Of a DNA stretch of 21,396 nucleotides, positions 7,444 to 14,530 are shown piece after piece. Source of the stretch: a virus; IMG/VR virus record IMGVR_UViG_3300033146_004322, positions 1 to 21,396 of that record; one strand, written 5' to 3'. The translations under genes and the position numbers were made by a program. Under the pieces are notes generated by a model. It worked only from the letters and a program-made list of their open reading frames with translations. It ran no database searches and was not told where the DNA came from. Each line of letters begins with the position of its first letter. The stretch's first letter is position 1.

Positions 7444-7489
7444 TTTAAGGTTATTATGGTATAATATAAGTAACAAAAGACATAAAAGG
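7444..7489 (+). promoter_or_regulatory. Promoter module, copy 3 of the 46-nt repeat
   Basis: It is the same as the other two copies except ATGGTATAAT for ATGTTATAAT and one extra A before AGG. TATAAT lies at 7460-7465. It drives the DNA ligase gene; the ATG is six bases after AAAAGG. Confidence 0.75.
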
Positions 7490-7495
7490 TTTAAA

Positions 7496-8809
7496 ATGAC
7501 AAATGTAACAATTCCACAAATTATTAATGAATTAAATGAAGAAAATGGTTCTAACTACAAAATGGATGTATTGAAAAAATATAAAAATAATACATTACTT
7601 CAAAAAGTTTTAAAAATGACTTATGATAAAGTTAGTCATAATTTTGGAATTAGTATGAAAAATATATCTGAAATTAATAAACATAATGATGATATGAGTC
7701 TTGAAACAGCACTTAAAATTATTGAAGAAGAATTTGTAACAAGAAATGAAACTGGTAATGCTGCCAGAGATCACCTTCATAGTATTTTAATTTCACTTTC
7801 AAAAGAAAATGCTGATATTGTTACTAAAATTATTAATAGAGACCTTAGAATTAATATGGGTAGAAGTAATATCAATAAAGTGTTTAAAAATCTTATTGTT
7901 AAACCTCCTTATATGCGTTGTGGAATTTACAATGAAAAAACAGCAAAGAAAATTAATTTTCCTGCTATGGTTCAAGTTAAATGTGATGGTATGTTTCAAG
8001 CAGTAACAGTTGACCAAAAACAAGTAACATTTACATCAAGATCAGGTGAAGAACGTGAACTTCCAGAACTTGAAAAACACTTTAAAAACTTTGAAGATGG
8101 TGTTTATATTGGTGAATTGCTTGTTCATGGACTTGATAATAGATCTGAAAGTAATGGTATTATTAATTCTGATAATCCAGAAAATGTTTATATTCAACTT
8201 TGGGATTATATAACACTTGAAGAGTATAGTAGACCTAAAAATAAAACTAATAAAACATTCTATATTGATAGATTTAACCAACTTGAAAAAATTGTTAAAC
8301 AAAGTAAAGATGTCATGATTGTCCAAACTCAAACTGTAACTAATATTCAAGAAGCATTGAAATATACACAAAAATGGATGAATGAAGGTCAAGAAGGTTC
8401 TATTCTTAAAGACAGTAAAAATATTTTTGTTGACCATACCAGTCCAACACAACTAAAATTGAAACTTGTTATTGATGCTGAGGTTAGAGTAATAGGATTC
8501 CAGGAAGGTAAAAAAGGAACTAAAAGAGAAGAAACTTTTGGTGCTATGATTTTTGAAAATGATGAAGGAACCATTAAAGGACGAACTTCTGGTTTTACAG
8601 ATAAACAATTAGAAGATTTCAATTCAAGACGTGATGAATTAATAGGTAAAGTAATGACAGTTGAATTTAATGATGTTACAAAAGGTAGAGACAATGAACA
8701 TTATGCTTTAAGTCACCCTAGATTTGTAGAATTCAGGAATGATAAAAATACTACTGATACTTTAGAAAGAGTTTTAGAAATGAAAGAAATGGCAATGAAT
8801 CTAAGTTAA
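7496..8809 (+). CDS. ATP-dependent DNA ligase, T4 gp30 type
   Basis: It seals nicks in duplex DNA with ATP through a lysyl-AMP intermediate, in phage replication, recombination and repair. At 437 residues it is somewhat shorter than T4 ligase (487). Nucleotidyltransferase motifs are in order: motif I VKCDG with catalytic K162; SRSGEE (181-186) where the T4 enzyme has SRAGNE; E207 in GELLV; motif IV EGSILK (300-305); motif V LKLKL with K321 and K323. The N-terminal helical domain carries ETGNAARD (85-92), matching the T4 LTGNAA stretch. The C-terminal OB domain includes EVRVIGFQEGK. It has its own promoter module, and a small unknown gene follows 8 bases later. Identification is firm. Confidence 0.95.
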   Translation: MTNVTIPQIINELNEENGSNYKMDVLKKYKNNTLLQKVLKMTYDKVSHNFGISMKNISEINKHNDDMSLETALKIIEEEFVTRNETGNAARDHLHSILISLSKENADIVTKIINRDLRINMGRSNINKVFKNLIVKPPYMRCGIYNEKTAKKINFPAMVQVKCDGMFQAVTVDQKQVTFTSRSGEERELPELEKHFKNFEDGVYIGELLVHGLDNRSESNGIINSDNPENVYIQLWDYITLEEYSRPKNKTNKTFYIDRFNQLEKIVKQSKDVMIVQTQTVTNIQEALKYTQKWMNEGQEGSILKDSKNIFVDHTSPTQLKLKLVIDAEVRVIGFQEGKKGTKREETFGAMIFENDEGTIKGRTSGFTDKQLEDFNSRRDELIGKVMTVEFNDVTKGRDNEHYALSHPRFVEFRNDKNTTDTLERVLEMKEMAMNLS

Positions 8810-8817
8810 GGTTTAAT

Positions 8818-9027
8818 ATGAATGATTTGATAAAAATAAAAATAAAAAATGTTCCGGGTATTCCTTTTGATTTTGAAGTAATTAAAATGAATGATGAAAA
8901 TTATGAAGTACCTTCTATTTTGGTAGGAAATTCTGATGAAATAAAAGAAAGAATAAGCAATTTAAGAGGATGGGCTAGAATGCTTTTATCTAAAGAAGTT
9001 TTAATTAGGAGAAAAATTGATGAGTGA
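8818..9027 (+). CDS. Hypothetical protein, 69 aa
   Basis: This small protein has a beta-like N-terminal half (IKIKIKNVPGIPFDFEVIKM) and a basic helical C-terminal half (ERISNLRGWARMLLSKEVLIRRK). The helix could contact nucleic acid, but no known fold is recognised. It starts 8 bases after the ligase stop and ends overlapping the next gene by 8 bases, so it is part of the ligase transcription unit. Confidence 0.75.
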   Translation: MNDLIKIKIKNVPGIPFDFEVIKMNDENYEVPSILVGNSDEIKERISNLRGWARMLLSKEVLIRRKIDE

Positions 9028-9472
9028 TGTATATGATACTATCAACAAAATAAAAAAATTAAAAGAAGAATACAAAAAAATAAGTTCTCAAGATAATTTT
9101 ACTTATACTTATCTTGAACAATTTAATGATTTGTCTGGATATGGTTACAAAGTTATAGATATATCAGATAGAAAAGAATTTGAGGAATTTAAAAAAACTC
9201 ATAAAGTTGATGTTGGACATGAAATATTGAGAAAAGTAACAGGAGTTGGTTCTTGTGTCTATGTCATTGAAAATAGTTCTGGTTTATATAATGCTAAAAA
9301 TGAAAAAATTAATGAAATGAAAAAAGTAATATATGATTATTTAGATGTTAAAGACAAAAGAAGTTTTGATTGTTATTTTTACACTTATGTTATGGAAGAT
9401 TATGTATTCTTTTTAGAAGAGTACAATGAAAACAAAGAATTTCATTTGTTGATAGATAAAATTAAGGGTTAA
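9020..9472 (+). CDS. Hypothetical protein, 150 aa
   Basis: The ATG at 9020 follows AGGAG at 9007-9011; a TTG three bases earlier is less likely. The protein is acidic and probably alpha/beta, with an N-terminal helix rich in Lys and a central VTGVGSCVYVIEN segment. No membrane segment or catalytic motif is evident. It ends one base before the next gene start, suggesting coupled translation. Function unknown. Confidence 0.8.
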   Translation: MSDVYDTINKIKKLKEEYKKISSQDNFTYTYLEQFNDLSGYGYKVIDISDRKEFEEFKKTHKVDVGHEILRKVTGVGSCVYVIENSSGLYNAKNEKINEMKKVIYDYLDVKDKRSFDCYFYTYVMEDYVFFLEEYNENKEFHLLIDKIKG

Positions 9473-9473
9473 A

Positions 9474-9716
9474 ATGAAAATATTAAGATTTAAATATGAT
9501 GGTGAAAAAACAATGAAACCTTATTGTTTATTTTTGGAAGATGGCACCAAGTTGTCTGCTGATTCTAATGATTTGTTTGTTAAAATAAAAGAAAATGAAA
9601 CAGTCCAAATAGAACGATTTGGACAAGGTAGAAAATTTCATACAGAAGTTGTTACCATAGATAAGGTGTATCAAAAGGAAGATGGTATTTGGACAATAGA
9701 ATATGACAGGAAATAA
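9474..9716 (+). CDS. Hypothetical protein, 80 aa
   Basis: This is a small, probably all-beta protein with many alternating polar and apolar residues (MKILRFKYDGE, ETVQIERFGQGRKFHTEVVTI). The pattern suggests a small barrel such as an SH3- or OB-like fold, but I see no signature. It lies in an unbroken series of small genes, 1 base after the previous stop and 2 bases before the next start. Function unknown. Confidence 0.75.
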   Translation: MKILRFKYDGEKTMKPYCLFLEDGTKLSADSNDLFVKIKENETVQIERFGQGRKFHTEVVTIDKVYQKEDGIWTIEYDRK

Positions 9717-9718
9717 AT

Positions 9719-9958
9719 ATGTTCAAAAATAAAGAAGAAATTATGTATGATATAATGAATCAAATACAAAATTTAAAAAAATATAACATTAAACCAACAT
9801 ATTTAAATGTATCATATGATGTAATGTATCAAATACAAACTTTATTTGTTGAATATAATCCTACTTTATCTGGTATATGGAAACTATATGGTTTGACCGT
9901 TTCATTGGTTGAAACAGATGAATATATTTTAGAAGTATCTGGCACTTTACAAAAATAA
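9719..9958 (+). CDS. Hypothetical protein, 79 aa
   Basis: The protein contains a repeated phrase, MYDIMNQIQNLKKYN and MYQIQTLFVEYN, separated by about 25 residues, which may be a structural repeat or chance. It is otherwise helical with a beta-like C-terminus (LTVSLVETDEYILEVSG). The ATG follows AGGAAATAA. The final gene pair of this group follows after 25 bases. No function is assigned. Confidence 0.75.
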   Translation: MFKNKEEIMYDIMNQIQNLKKYNIKPTYLNVSYDVMYQIQTLFVEYNPTLSGIWKLYGLTVSLVETDEYILEVSGTLQK

Positions 9959-9983
9959 CAAATTATTATTTAAAAGGAATATT

Positions 9984-10235
9984 ATGATTAAATATGAAGA
10001 AAAAACAGTTACAGAAACCAGACAAATACCTGTTTCAAAAGTATGTGATAGATGTGAAAGAGATATTAAAGATTTTGAAGAACTTGTAGAAATTAGACAT
10101 GAATTTGGATATGGTACTCATAGAGATGGTGATTATTTTGAAGTAGATATTTGTGAAGATTGTATATTAGAAGTATTAAAAAATTCTTATGTAAAAGTAA
10201 GATACTTTAAAAAGGATTTCAAATGGCAGGAATAG
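9984..10235 (+). CDS. Small zinc-ribbon protein, 83 aa
   Basis: Two CxxC pairs, CDRC (20-23) and CEDC (about 57-60), flank a beta-like region, which is the usual layout of a four-cysteine zinc-binding ribbon. The N-terminal part KTVTETRQIPVSKVCDRC is typical of small regulator-like phage proteins. It starts after AAAAGGAA and overlaps the next gene, also a CxxC protein, by 13 bases. Zinc binding is a sound inference; the partner (DNA, RNA or protein) is unknown. Confidence 0.8.
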   Translation: MIKYEEKTVTETRQIPVSKVCDRCERDIKDFEELVEIRHEFGYGTHRDGDYFEVDICEDCILEVLKNSYVKVRYFKKDFKWQE

Positions 10236-10627
10236 AAAAAATATGTGAAGTTTGTGGTACTCATAAAGGTGATGAAATGTGGTACATCAAACATAATGAT
10301 ATCCAAGTGTGTAATGATTGTAGAAAAGTGTTTAAAGGTAAAAATGCTGATTTATTTTACTCAAAAGAAACAAGTACAAAATCAAAATACCTAAAAGGTT
10401 ATTTTGAATATGAAGATGGTACTTTAAGAGATACAGCAGTACATTTTAATTATTTTTTACATGTTGAAGGTTTGGATACTTTTTGGAATTATTCAGGTGA
10501 CATTAAAGCAGTTAAATATCATATGAGAAAATTAACCAAAAAACCAATAAAAATATATAAAGTTCCAGTTGAAAACTTATATGGTTTATATAAAAATTTT
10601 AAGGGTATTGTAAGTAGGTTTGAATGA
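10223..10627 (+). CDS. Zinc-finger protein, 134 aa
   Basis: The N-terminal CEVC (8-11) and CNDC (about 31-34) pairs form a compact treble-clef or ribbon-type zinc site. A 100-residue domain follows, with aromatic-rich strands (YLKGYFEYEDG, FNYFLHVEGLDTFWNY) and a basic helix-strand end (YHMRKLTKKPIKIYKV). It overlaps the preceding four-cysteine protein by 13 bases, and the two may act together. This is the last gene before a non-coding gap and a new promoter-like element. Specific function unknown. Confidence 0.8.
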   Translation: MAGIEKICEVCGTHKGDEMWYIKHNDIQVCNDCRKVFKGKNADLFYSKETSTKSKYLKGYFEYEDGTLRDTAVHFNYFLHVEGLDTFWNYSGDIKAVKYHMRKLTKKPIKIYKVPVENLYGLYKNFKGIVSRFE

Positions 10628-10640
10628 AAACAAAAAAATG

Positions 10641-10666
10641 AATTTATATTACTTTGTTATTATATT
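10641..10666 (+). promoter_or_regulatory. 25-nt direct repeat, copy 2, with degenerate promoter
   Basis: The 25 bases 10641-10665 are identical to 6790-6814. The stretch ACTTTGTTATTATATTAAGTAAC resembles the 46-nt promoter module with a gap and with TATATT (10661-10666) in place of TATAAT. It stands 42 bases before the next ATG, which has its own AAAGGA. Promoter activity is probable but weaker than for the complete modules. Confidence 0.5.
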
Positions 10667-10708
10667 AAGTAACACTTTGTTAAAATAAGATTGATTAAAG
10701 GATAATAA

Positions 10709-11140
10709 ATGATTTTAAGAAAAAATGAAATTGAACAAACAGATTTAACAAATATTGATTTAGCTGGATATATTGAAGATGGCATCATTATGGTAGTTAA
10801 AAATAGAATTGATGGTATTTTGGGACCTATGACTTTGAAACAATTCAAAATGTATGAAGACAAATTAAAAAAGCATTATGAAAATAATAACATTAATGGA
10901 GTAGAAATAAAATTTGAAGATATTTTAGATAATTTATCAAATGAAGTATCTGAAACAATTACAACATTTTTGAATGACACCATTATTCCGACAGTAGAAC
11001 AAACAAAAAATACTTTTGCAACCAAAAGTTCTATTTCTGAATTAAAAAAACTCAAACAAACTGCTGTTAAATACAATGTTGAAACACCCAAATTTATCAA
11101 AAATATCAATAAAAAAATTAAAGAATTGGAAAAAAATTGA
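10709..11140 (+). CDS. Hypothetical protein, 143 aa, helical C-terminus
   Basis: The N-terminal 50 residues read as a beta-rich unit (TNIDLAGYIEDGIIMVVKNRIDGILG). The remainder is predicted helical with Lys/Glu-rich heptad-like stretches (ISELKKLKQTAVKYN, NINKKIKELEKN) suggesting a coiled coil and oligomerisation. No catalytic motif is visible. ATG follows AAAGGA by seven bases. Its stop overlaps the next start by one base, linking it to the following gene and then clpP-like in one operon. Confidence 0.8.
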   Translation: MILRKNEIEQTDLTNIDLAGYIEDGIIMVVKNRIDGILGPMTLKQFKMYEDKLKKHYENNNINGVEIKFEDILDNLSNEVSETITTFLNDTIIPTVEQTKNTFATKSSISELKKLKQTAVKYNVETPKFIKNINKKIKELEKN

Positions 11141-11346
11141 TGTGGTATATAATCATATTTGATGATGATTTCAATATAAAGCATGTTTTTAAAACAGAGT
11201 TTTTTCCTTATTTGGATCAAATAGCAGCTGTTTTAAAAGATTTAGAAGATTTATATGAATCAAATGAAATAAAAAAATTAAAACTAAACATAATAGATTC
11301 ACAAACATACACAAACATATTAAAAGAAAATAAAGGAAAAAAATGA
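11140..11346 (+). CDS. Small hypothetical protein, 68 aa
   Basis: The ATG at 11140 shares its first base with the preceding TGA stop. A TTG one codon earlier is also in frame but unlikely. The protein begins with a strand (MWYIIIFDDDFNIKHVF) and continues with an amphipathic helix. It overlaps the protease gene by four bases (ATGA), so the two are translationally coupled; a role as a protease partner or adaptor is speculation from position only. Confidence 0.75.
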   Translation: MWYIIIFDDDFNIKHVFKTEFFPYLDQIAAVLKDLEDLYESNEIKKLKLNIIDSQTYTNILKENKGKK

Positions 11347-11918
11347 TTTTAATGCCTAGTATTATTGAAAATGATGGAAGAACTAACAAACAATTTGATT
11401 TGCCAAGTAAATTATTTGAACAAAATATAATTACTTGTTTTGGAGATATTAATAATGAAATGGCATATTCTATTATTTCTCAATTATTGTATTTAGATAG
11501 TAATTCTAAAACAGAAGAAATTAATTTATACATTAATTCAGGTGGAGGTTCTGTATATGATGGAAATGCTATTATTGATGTTATTAGAAATATAAACACA
11601 AAAGTTAATACTGTTTGTGTAGGAATTGCTATGAGCATGGGCAATCAAATATTAACGGCTGGTACAGGAGAAAGAAGATCTTTACCAAATTCAAGAATAA
11701 TGATTCATTCTGTTTCAAGTGGCACACAAGGTAAAGTACAAGATATGGAAATTGATTATAATGAAACAAAATATCTTCATGATAAACTTATGAAACAAAT
11801 GGCTGATTTTACTAAAGGTAAAACTTCTTATGAAGATATTTTGAAATTAACAGAAAGAGACAAATTTTTGAGTCCTGAAGAAGCTTTGAAAATTGGACTC
11901 ATTGATAAAATAGTATAA
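11343..11918 (+). CDS. ClpP-like serine protease
   Basis: At 191 residues, the length of bacterial ClpP (about 195-207), this protein keeps the whole catalytic set. S98 lies in GIAMSMG, H122 in SRIMIHSVSSG and D173 in ERDKFLSPEEA. The NSGGGSVYDGNAI block (65-77) matches the ClpP oxyanion loop (NSPGGSVxxG), with Gly for Pro. ClpP normally forms a barrel of two heptamers that degrades proteins fed by a Clp ATPase; none is encoded here, so it would rely on a host unfoldase or act on phage assembly proteins. It overlaps the 68-codon gene before it. The N-terminus is cytosolic with no signal peptide. Family assignment is firm, its use to the phage unknown. Confidence 0.9.
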   Translation: MILMPSIIENDGRTNKQFDLPSKLFEQNIITCFGDINNEMAYSIISQLLYLDSNSKTEEINLYINSGGGSVYDGNAIIDVIRNINTKVNTVCVGIAMSMGNQILTAGTGERRSLPNSRIMIHSVSSGTQGKVQDMEIDYNETKYLHDKLMKQMADFTKGKTSYEDILKLTERDKFLSPEEALKIGLIDKIV

Positions 11919-11921
11919 ATA
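11914..11921 (+). promoter_or_regulatory. Possible T4-type late promoter
   Basis: TATAAATA matches the T4 late consensus. It overlaps the clpP-like stop codon and lies 16 bases before the next ATG, leaving a very short leader. The sequence composition is AT-rich, so a chance match is possible. Confidence 0.4.
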
Positions 11922-11937
11922 TTATAAAAGGTATAAA

Positions 11938-12330
11938 ATGTTTTTTGTCAACAAACGTGACAACAAAGATGTAATAGAATTAATATATAATGGCGTAGGT
12001 TTTTGTATAGTGATAGATCAAGAAATGACTTTAGAAAGCGGAAATCCAGTAGGACGTATTCTTAAATATGGTAAAAAAGAACTTAAAAAACACTATAAAA
12101 AATTAAAAAATGGACACAAATCAATATTGATGCCTGAAGTGTCTGAAGAAAATAAAGAAATGATAATTGAAGAATTTGAAACAGACAAAATAGGTATCAT
12201 GCAATATACAGAAGAATATATAGAAAATAAAAAATATTTGGATAGACAAGAAGAAATAAAAAAACAAACAGAAGCCGAACGTAGAAGAATGATGAAACAA
12301 TTAGCTGATGATTTTGATCCAAATAAATAA
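11938..12330 (+). CDS. Hypothetical protein, 130 aa
   Basis: It has a beta-like N-terminal part (VIELIYNGVGFCIVIDQEMTLE) and a long charged C-terminal helix (ENKKYLDRQEEIKKQTEAER), a likely coiled coil, ending in an acidic DDFDPNK tail. It starts after AAAAGG and lies between the protease and nrdB, 9 bases from the latter. Nothing in it suggests a role in nucleotide metabolism. Function unknown. Confidence 0.8.
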   Translation: MFFVNKRDNKDVIELIYNGVGFCIVIDQEMTLESGNPVGRILKYGKKELKKHYKKLKNGHKSILMPEVSEENKEMIIEEFETDKIGIMQYTEEYIENKKYLDRQEEIKKQTEAERRRMMKQLADDFDPNK

Positions 12331-12339
12331 AGGAAATTA

Positions 12340-13494
12340 ATGAATAATACTTCAGTATCAATATATAACTCTAATAAAATTGATTTCTCAAAAGAAAAAA
12401 TGTTTTTTGGAGAAGGTAAAAATAGTCAAAGATTTGATGTTTTAAAATATCCAATTTTAGACAAAAGCAATGATACACAACAAGGTTTTGATTGGAAACA
12501 TGATGAGATTCCACTTATAAAAGATTCAAAAGACCATAAAACTCAATCATCAAAATCACAATACTTTGTTATTGAAAAAACATTTCAAAAACTTATTTTC
12601 TTGGATTCAGTACAAGGTAGAGGTCCTGTTATGATTTTTGGACAAATAGCAACATTGCCTGAATTGGAAAATGTTATAAATGTATGGCAATATTTTGAAG
12701 GTAATAAACATTCAAGAACATATACAGAAATTTTGAGGTCATTATATAATAATCCTGATGAAATTTTTGATGAAGCATTTGATGTACAAGAACTACAAAA
12801 TGTTGCTAATAAGATTGGATCTGTATATGAAAAAACATATCAATCAGTTATAGAGTACATTTATAAAACACAAAGAAATATTGAATATACAGAAAATGAT
12901 AAATTCAGTTTAAAACAAGATTTGTTAAGATGTTTATTTGAAATTAATGCTTTGGAAGGTATAAGATTTTATAGTTCATTTGCTGCTATTTGGGCTATGG
13001 ATAAGGCACAAGGTTTGTATCCTGGATGTTCCGAAAATCTCCAATTTATTTGTAGGGATGAAAACGAACATTTAGCATTAACACAAAATATGCTTAAATT
13101 CCTTAGAAAAAATGAAGATGAAGAATTTATTGAAGCATATGAAAACATTAAGCAAGAACTTGAAGATAGATATTATGAAATTTATTTTGAAGAAATTGAG
13201 TGGATTAAATTTTTATTTAGTAAAGGTTCTTATATAGGAATGAATGAAGATATTTTAATTAACTATTTGAATTACATTACTATAAGAAGAATGAAATCAT
13301 TAGGTATTAATCCAACTAAAGAAAAATTAAGTGGTAAATATATCATAAAAAATCCACTACCTTGGATTGATAATTATATTAATATGGATAAAAATGAGAA
13401 GTTACCACAAGAGGAAAAAATCCTCAACTATATTACTGGTGGTGTTGAACAAGATGATTATGACAAAACCACTTTAAAAAACAAATACTTATAA
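12340..13494 (+). CDS. nrdB: Class Ia ribonucleotide reductase beta (radical) subunit
   Basis: It holds the di-iron tyrosyl-radical cofactor that starts ribonucleotide reduction on NrdA. At 384 residues it is the usual length. Recognisable parts are FLDSVQGRGP with ligand D89; HSRTYTE with H124 and the probable radical Tyr Y128; ALEGIRFYSSF with E206; and RDENEHLALTQNML with E241 and H244. One feature is odd: the first helix reads FEGNKH, so E120 and H124 are four apart rather than the usual ExxH spacing. The C-terminal KNKYL tail probably docks on NrdA. The ATG follows AAAGGAAATTA. nrdA begins 9 bases downstream in the same unit, so the two subunits are made together to feed phage DNA synthesis. 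Confidence 0.93.
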   Translation: MNNTSVSIYNSNKIDFSKEKMFFGEGKNSQRFDVLKYPILDKSNDTQQGFDWKHDEIPLIKDSKDHKTQSSKSQYFVIEKTFQKLIFLDSVQGRGPVMIFGQIATLPELENVINVWQYFEGNKHSRTYTEILRSLYNNPDEIFDEAFDVQELQNVANKIGSVYEKTYQSVIEYIYKTQRNIEYTENDKFSLKQDLLRCLFEINALEGIRFYSSFAAIWAMDKAQGLYPGCSENLQFICRDENEHLALTQNMLKFLRKNEDEEFIEAYENIKQELEDRYYEIYFEEIEWIKFLFSKGSYIGMNEDILINYLNYITIRRMKSLGINPTKEKLSGKYIIKNPLPWIDNYINMDKNEKLPQEEKILNYITGGVEQDDYDKTTLKNKYL

Positions 13495-13503
13495 AGGAAA
13501 AAA

Positions 13504-14502
13504 GTGAAAAAACCTATAAAAATTAAAAAATCAAATGGTAGTTTTGAAGACTATAATCCTCAAAAATTTCATAATAAAGTATTTTATGCTATTGATGGTT
13601 TGAAGACATTGTCTGCTTCTGAAATTGAAATGAATGCAGCTTCAATGATTATAAATGGTAGTTCAAGTAAAGATATTCAAAAAGCACTCATTGAATCTAC
13701 TGCTGATATGATAAGTGAAAAATTACCTGAAGCAGAAATAGCCGCAGCTAGACTACTAAATCAAAGCATAAGAAAAACAGTATATAAACAATATAAACCA
13801 AAGTCATTAATGGAAACAATCAATAAAAATATTGAATTAGGAATTTATGATGATGAATATTTGTTTGATAATTATAGTTTAGAGGAGTTAGAAGAGTATT
13901 CAAATTATTTAAAATATGAAAGAGATGATGATTTTGTATATAGTGGTTTGAAAAAAATAAAAGATAGTTATTTAGTTAAACAACATGGAGAAATTAAAGA
14001 AACTCCTCAAGAAATGTTTATGTTAATTAATATTTTTGCTTTTGCTAAATACAAAGGTGAATTAAGAAAAAAATGGGTAAAAGAAGGTTATGATATTCTA
14101 AGTAAATTTGAAGCAAGTTTACCTACACCTGTTATGATTCAATTAAGAACCATGTTTCGTAAATATGTTTCTTGTAATATCATTCCTTTTGGAGATTCAA
14201 GAGAGTCTTTAGCAAATGGGATTAAATCTATGTACACTTTGGTATCTGCTGGAGCAGGACTTGGATTAAGTGCTGGAGATATTAGAGGACTTGATGCTGA
14301 TATTGATAATGGACGTATTAAACATACAGGTTTGCAACCTTTAATGAAGTCCTTTGAAAAAGCAAGTAAAGCATTTGTGCAACCGGATAGGGATGGCTGT
14401 CATTTTTTGGGAACTGAAGTAGAAATTCTGGAAAGTTTTGAAGTAGATGGTGTATTATATGAAGCAACAATTGATAATTTAAAAAAGTTCAACCTCTATT
14501 AG
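13504..14502 (+). CDS. nrdA: Ribonucleotide reductase alpha, N-terminal half, ending in a probable N-intein
   Basis: This 332-residue piece starts at GTG (after AAAGGA). Residues 1-298 are NrdA: an ATP-cone-like regulatory domain (about 4-92) and the start of the catalytic barrel, with C224 in KYVSCNIIPFGDS matching the active-site disulfide Cys225 of E. coli. The GLGLSAGDIRGL stretch (252-263) is the conserved loop. NrdA similarity stops at QPDRDG (293-298). C299 begins a 34-residue tail whose CHFLGTEVEIL matches intein block A (C-x-x-x-G-T-x-V). The stop TAG at 14500 lies at the start of the second arm of a stem-loop. Without splicing, the product lacks most of the catalytic barrel, so it should be inactive. 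The joining partner is encoded from 14531. Confidence 0.9.
   Translation: MKKPIKIKKSNGSFEDYNPQKFHNKVFYAIDGLKTLSASEIEMNAASMIINGSSSKDIQKALIESTADMISEKLPEAEIAAARLLNQSIRKTVYKQYKPKSLMETINKNIELGIYDDEYLFDNYSLEELEEYSNYLKYERDDDFVYSGLKKIKDSYLVKQHGEIKETPQEMFMLINIFAFAKYKGELRKKWVKEGYDILSKFEASLPTPVMIQLRTMFRKYVSCNIIPFGDSRESLANGIKSMYTLVSAGAGLGLSAGDIRGLDADIDNGRIKHTGLQPLMKSFEKASKAFVQPDRDGCHFLGTEVEILESFEVDGVLYEATIDNLKKFNLY
14398..14499 (+). other. Probable split-intein N-fragment, 34 residues
   Basis: The codons from C299 of the first NrdA piece to its stop encode a fragment with the intein first-residue Cys and block A. NrdA sequence stops immediately before Cys, at a position aligning to the GVRGG/AATLFYP region of E. 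coli NrdA. Block B is not here but in the downstream fragment, so the break lies between blocks A and B rather than at the common site between B and F. Confidence 0.8.
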
Positions 14503-14509
14503 GTTGAAC
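14487..14509 (+). other. Perfect 9-bp stem-loop at the NrdA break
   Basis: GTTCAACCT (14487-14495) pairs with AGGTTGAAC (14501-14509) around a CTATT loop. The last two bases of the loop and the first base of the second arm bracket the TAG stop of the first NrdA piece (14500-14502). A run of six A (14481-14486) abuts the stem on its left. Read on the minus strand, the stem is followed by TTTTTT and would look like an intrinsic terminator, but no minus-strand gene lies here. Confidence 0.85.
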
Positions 14510-14530
14510 AAAAATACAAAAAGGAACAAA

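Noticed and set aside
1682-7489. Promoter repeats as a CRISPR array
   Set aside because: Copies are hundreds to thousands of bases apart, each in front of a gene with a -10 box; there are no spacers.
8042-8694. Minus-strand open frames opposite the DNA ligase gene (136 and 101 codons)
   Set aside because: They have ligase-antisense composition, no ribosome binding sites and no recognisable protein features.
10876-11220. Minus-strand open frame of 114 codons
   Set aside because: It is antisense to two well-supported coupled genes and rich in Phe, Ile and Leu from A-rich coding DNA.
14481-14507. dnaX-like -1 frameshift fusing the two NrdA pieces
   Set aside because: The -1 frame hits TGA at 14505 after six codons, and the stem starts on the slip site itself with no spacer.
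14504-14530. TTG-initiated extension of the C-terminal NrdA piece (9 extra residues)
   Set aside because: The ATG at 14531 has a good AAAAAGGAAC leader; TTG at 14504 lies inside the stem-loop's second arm.
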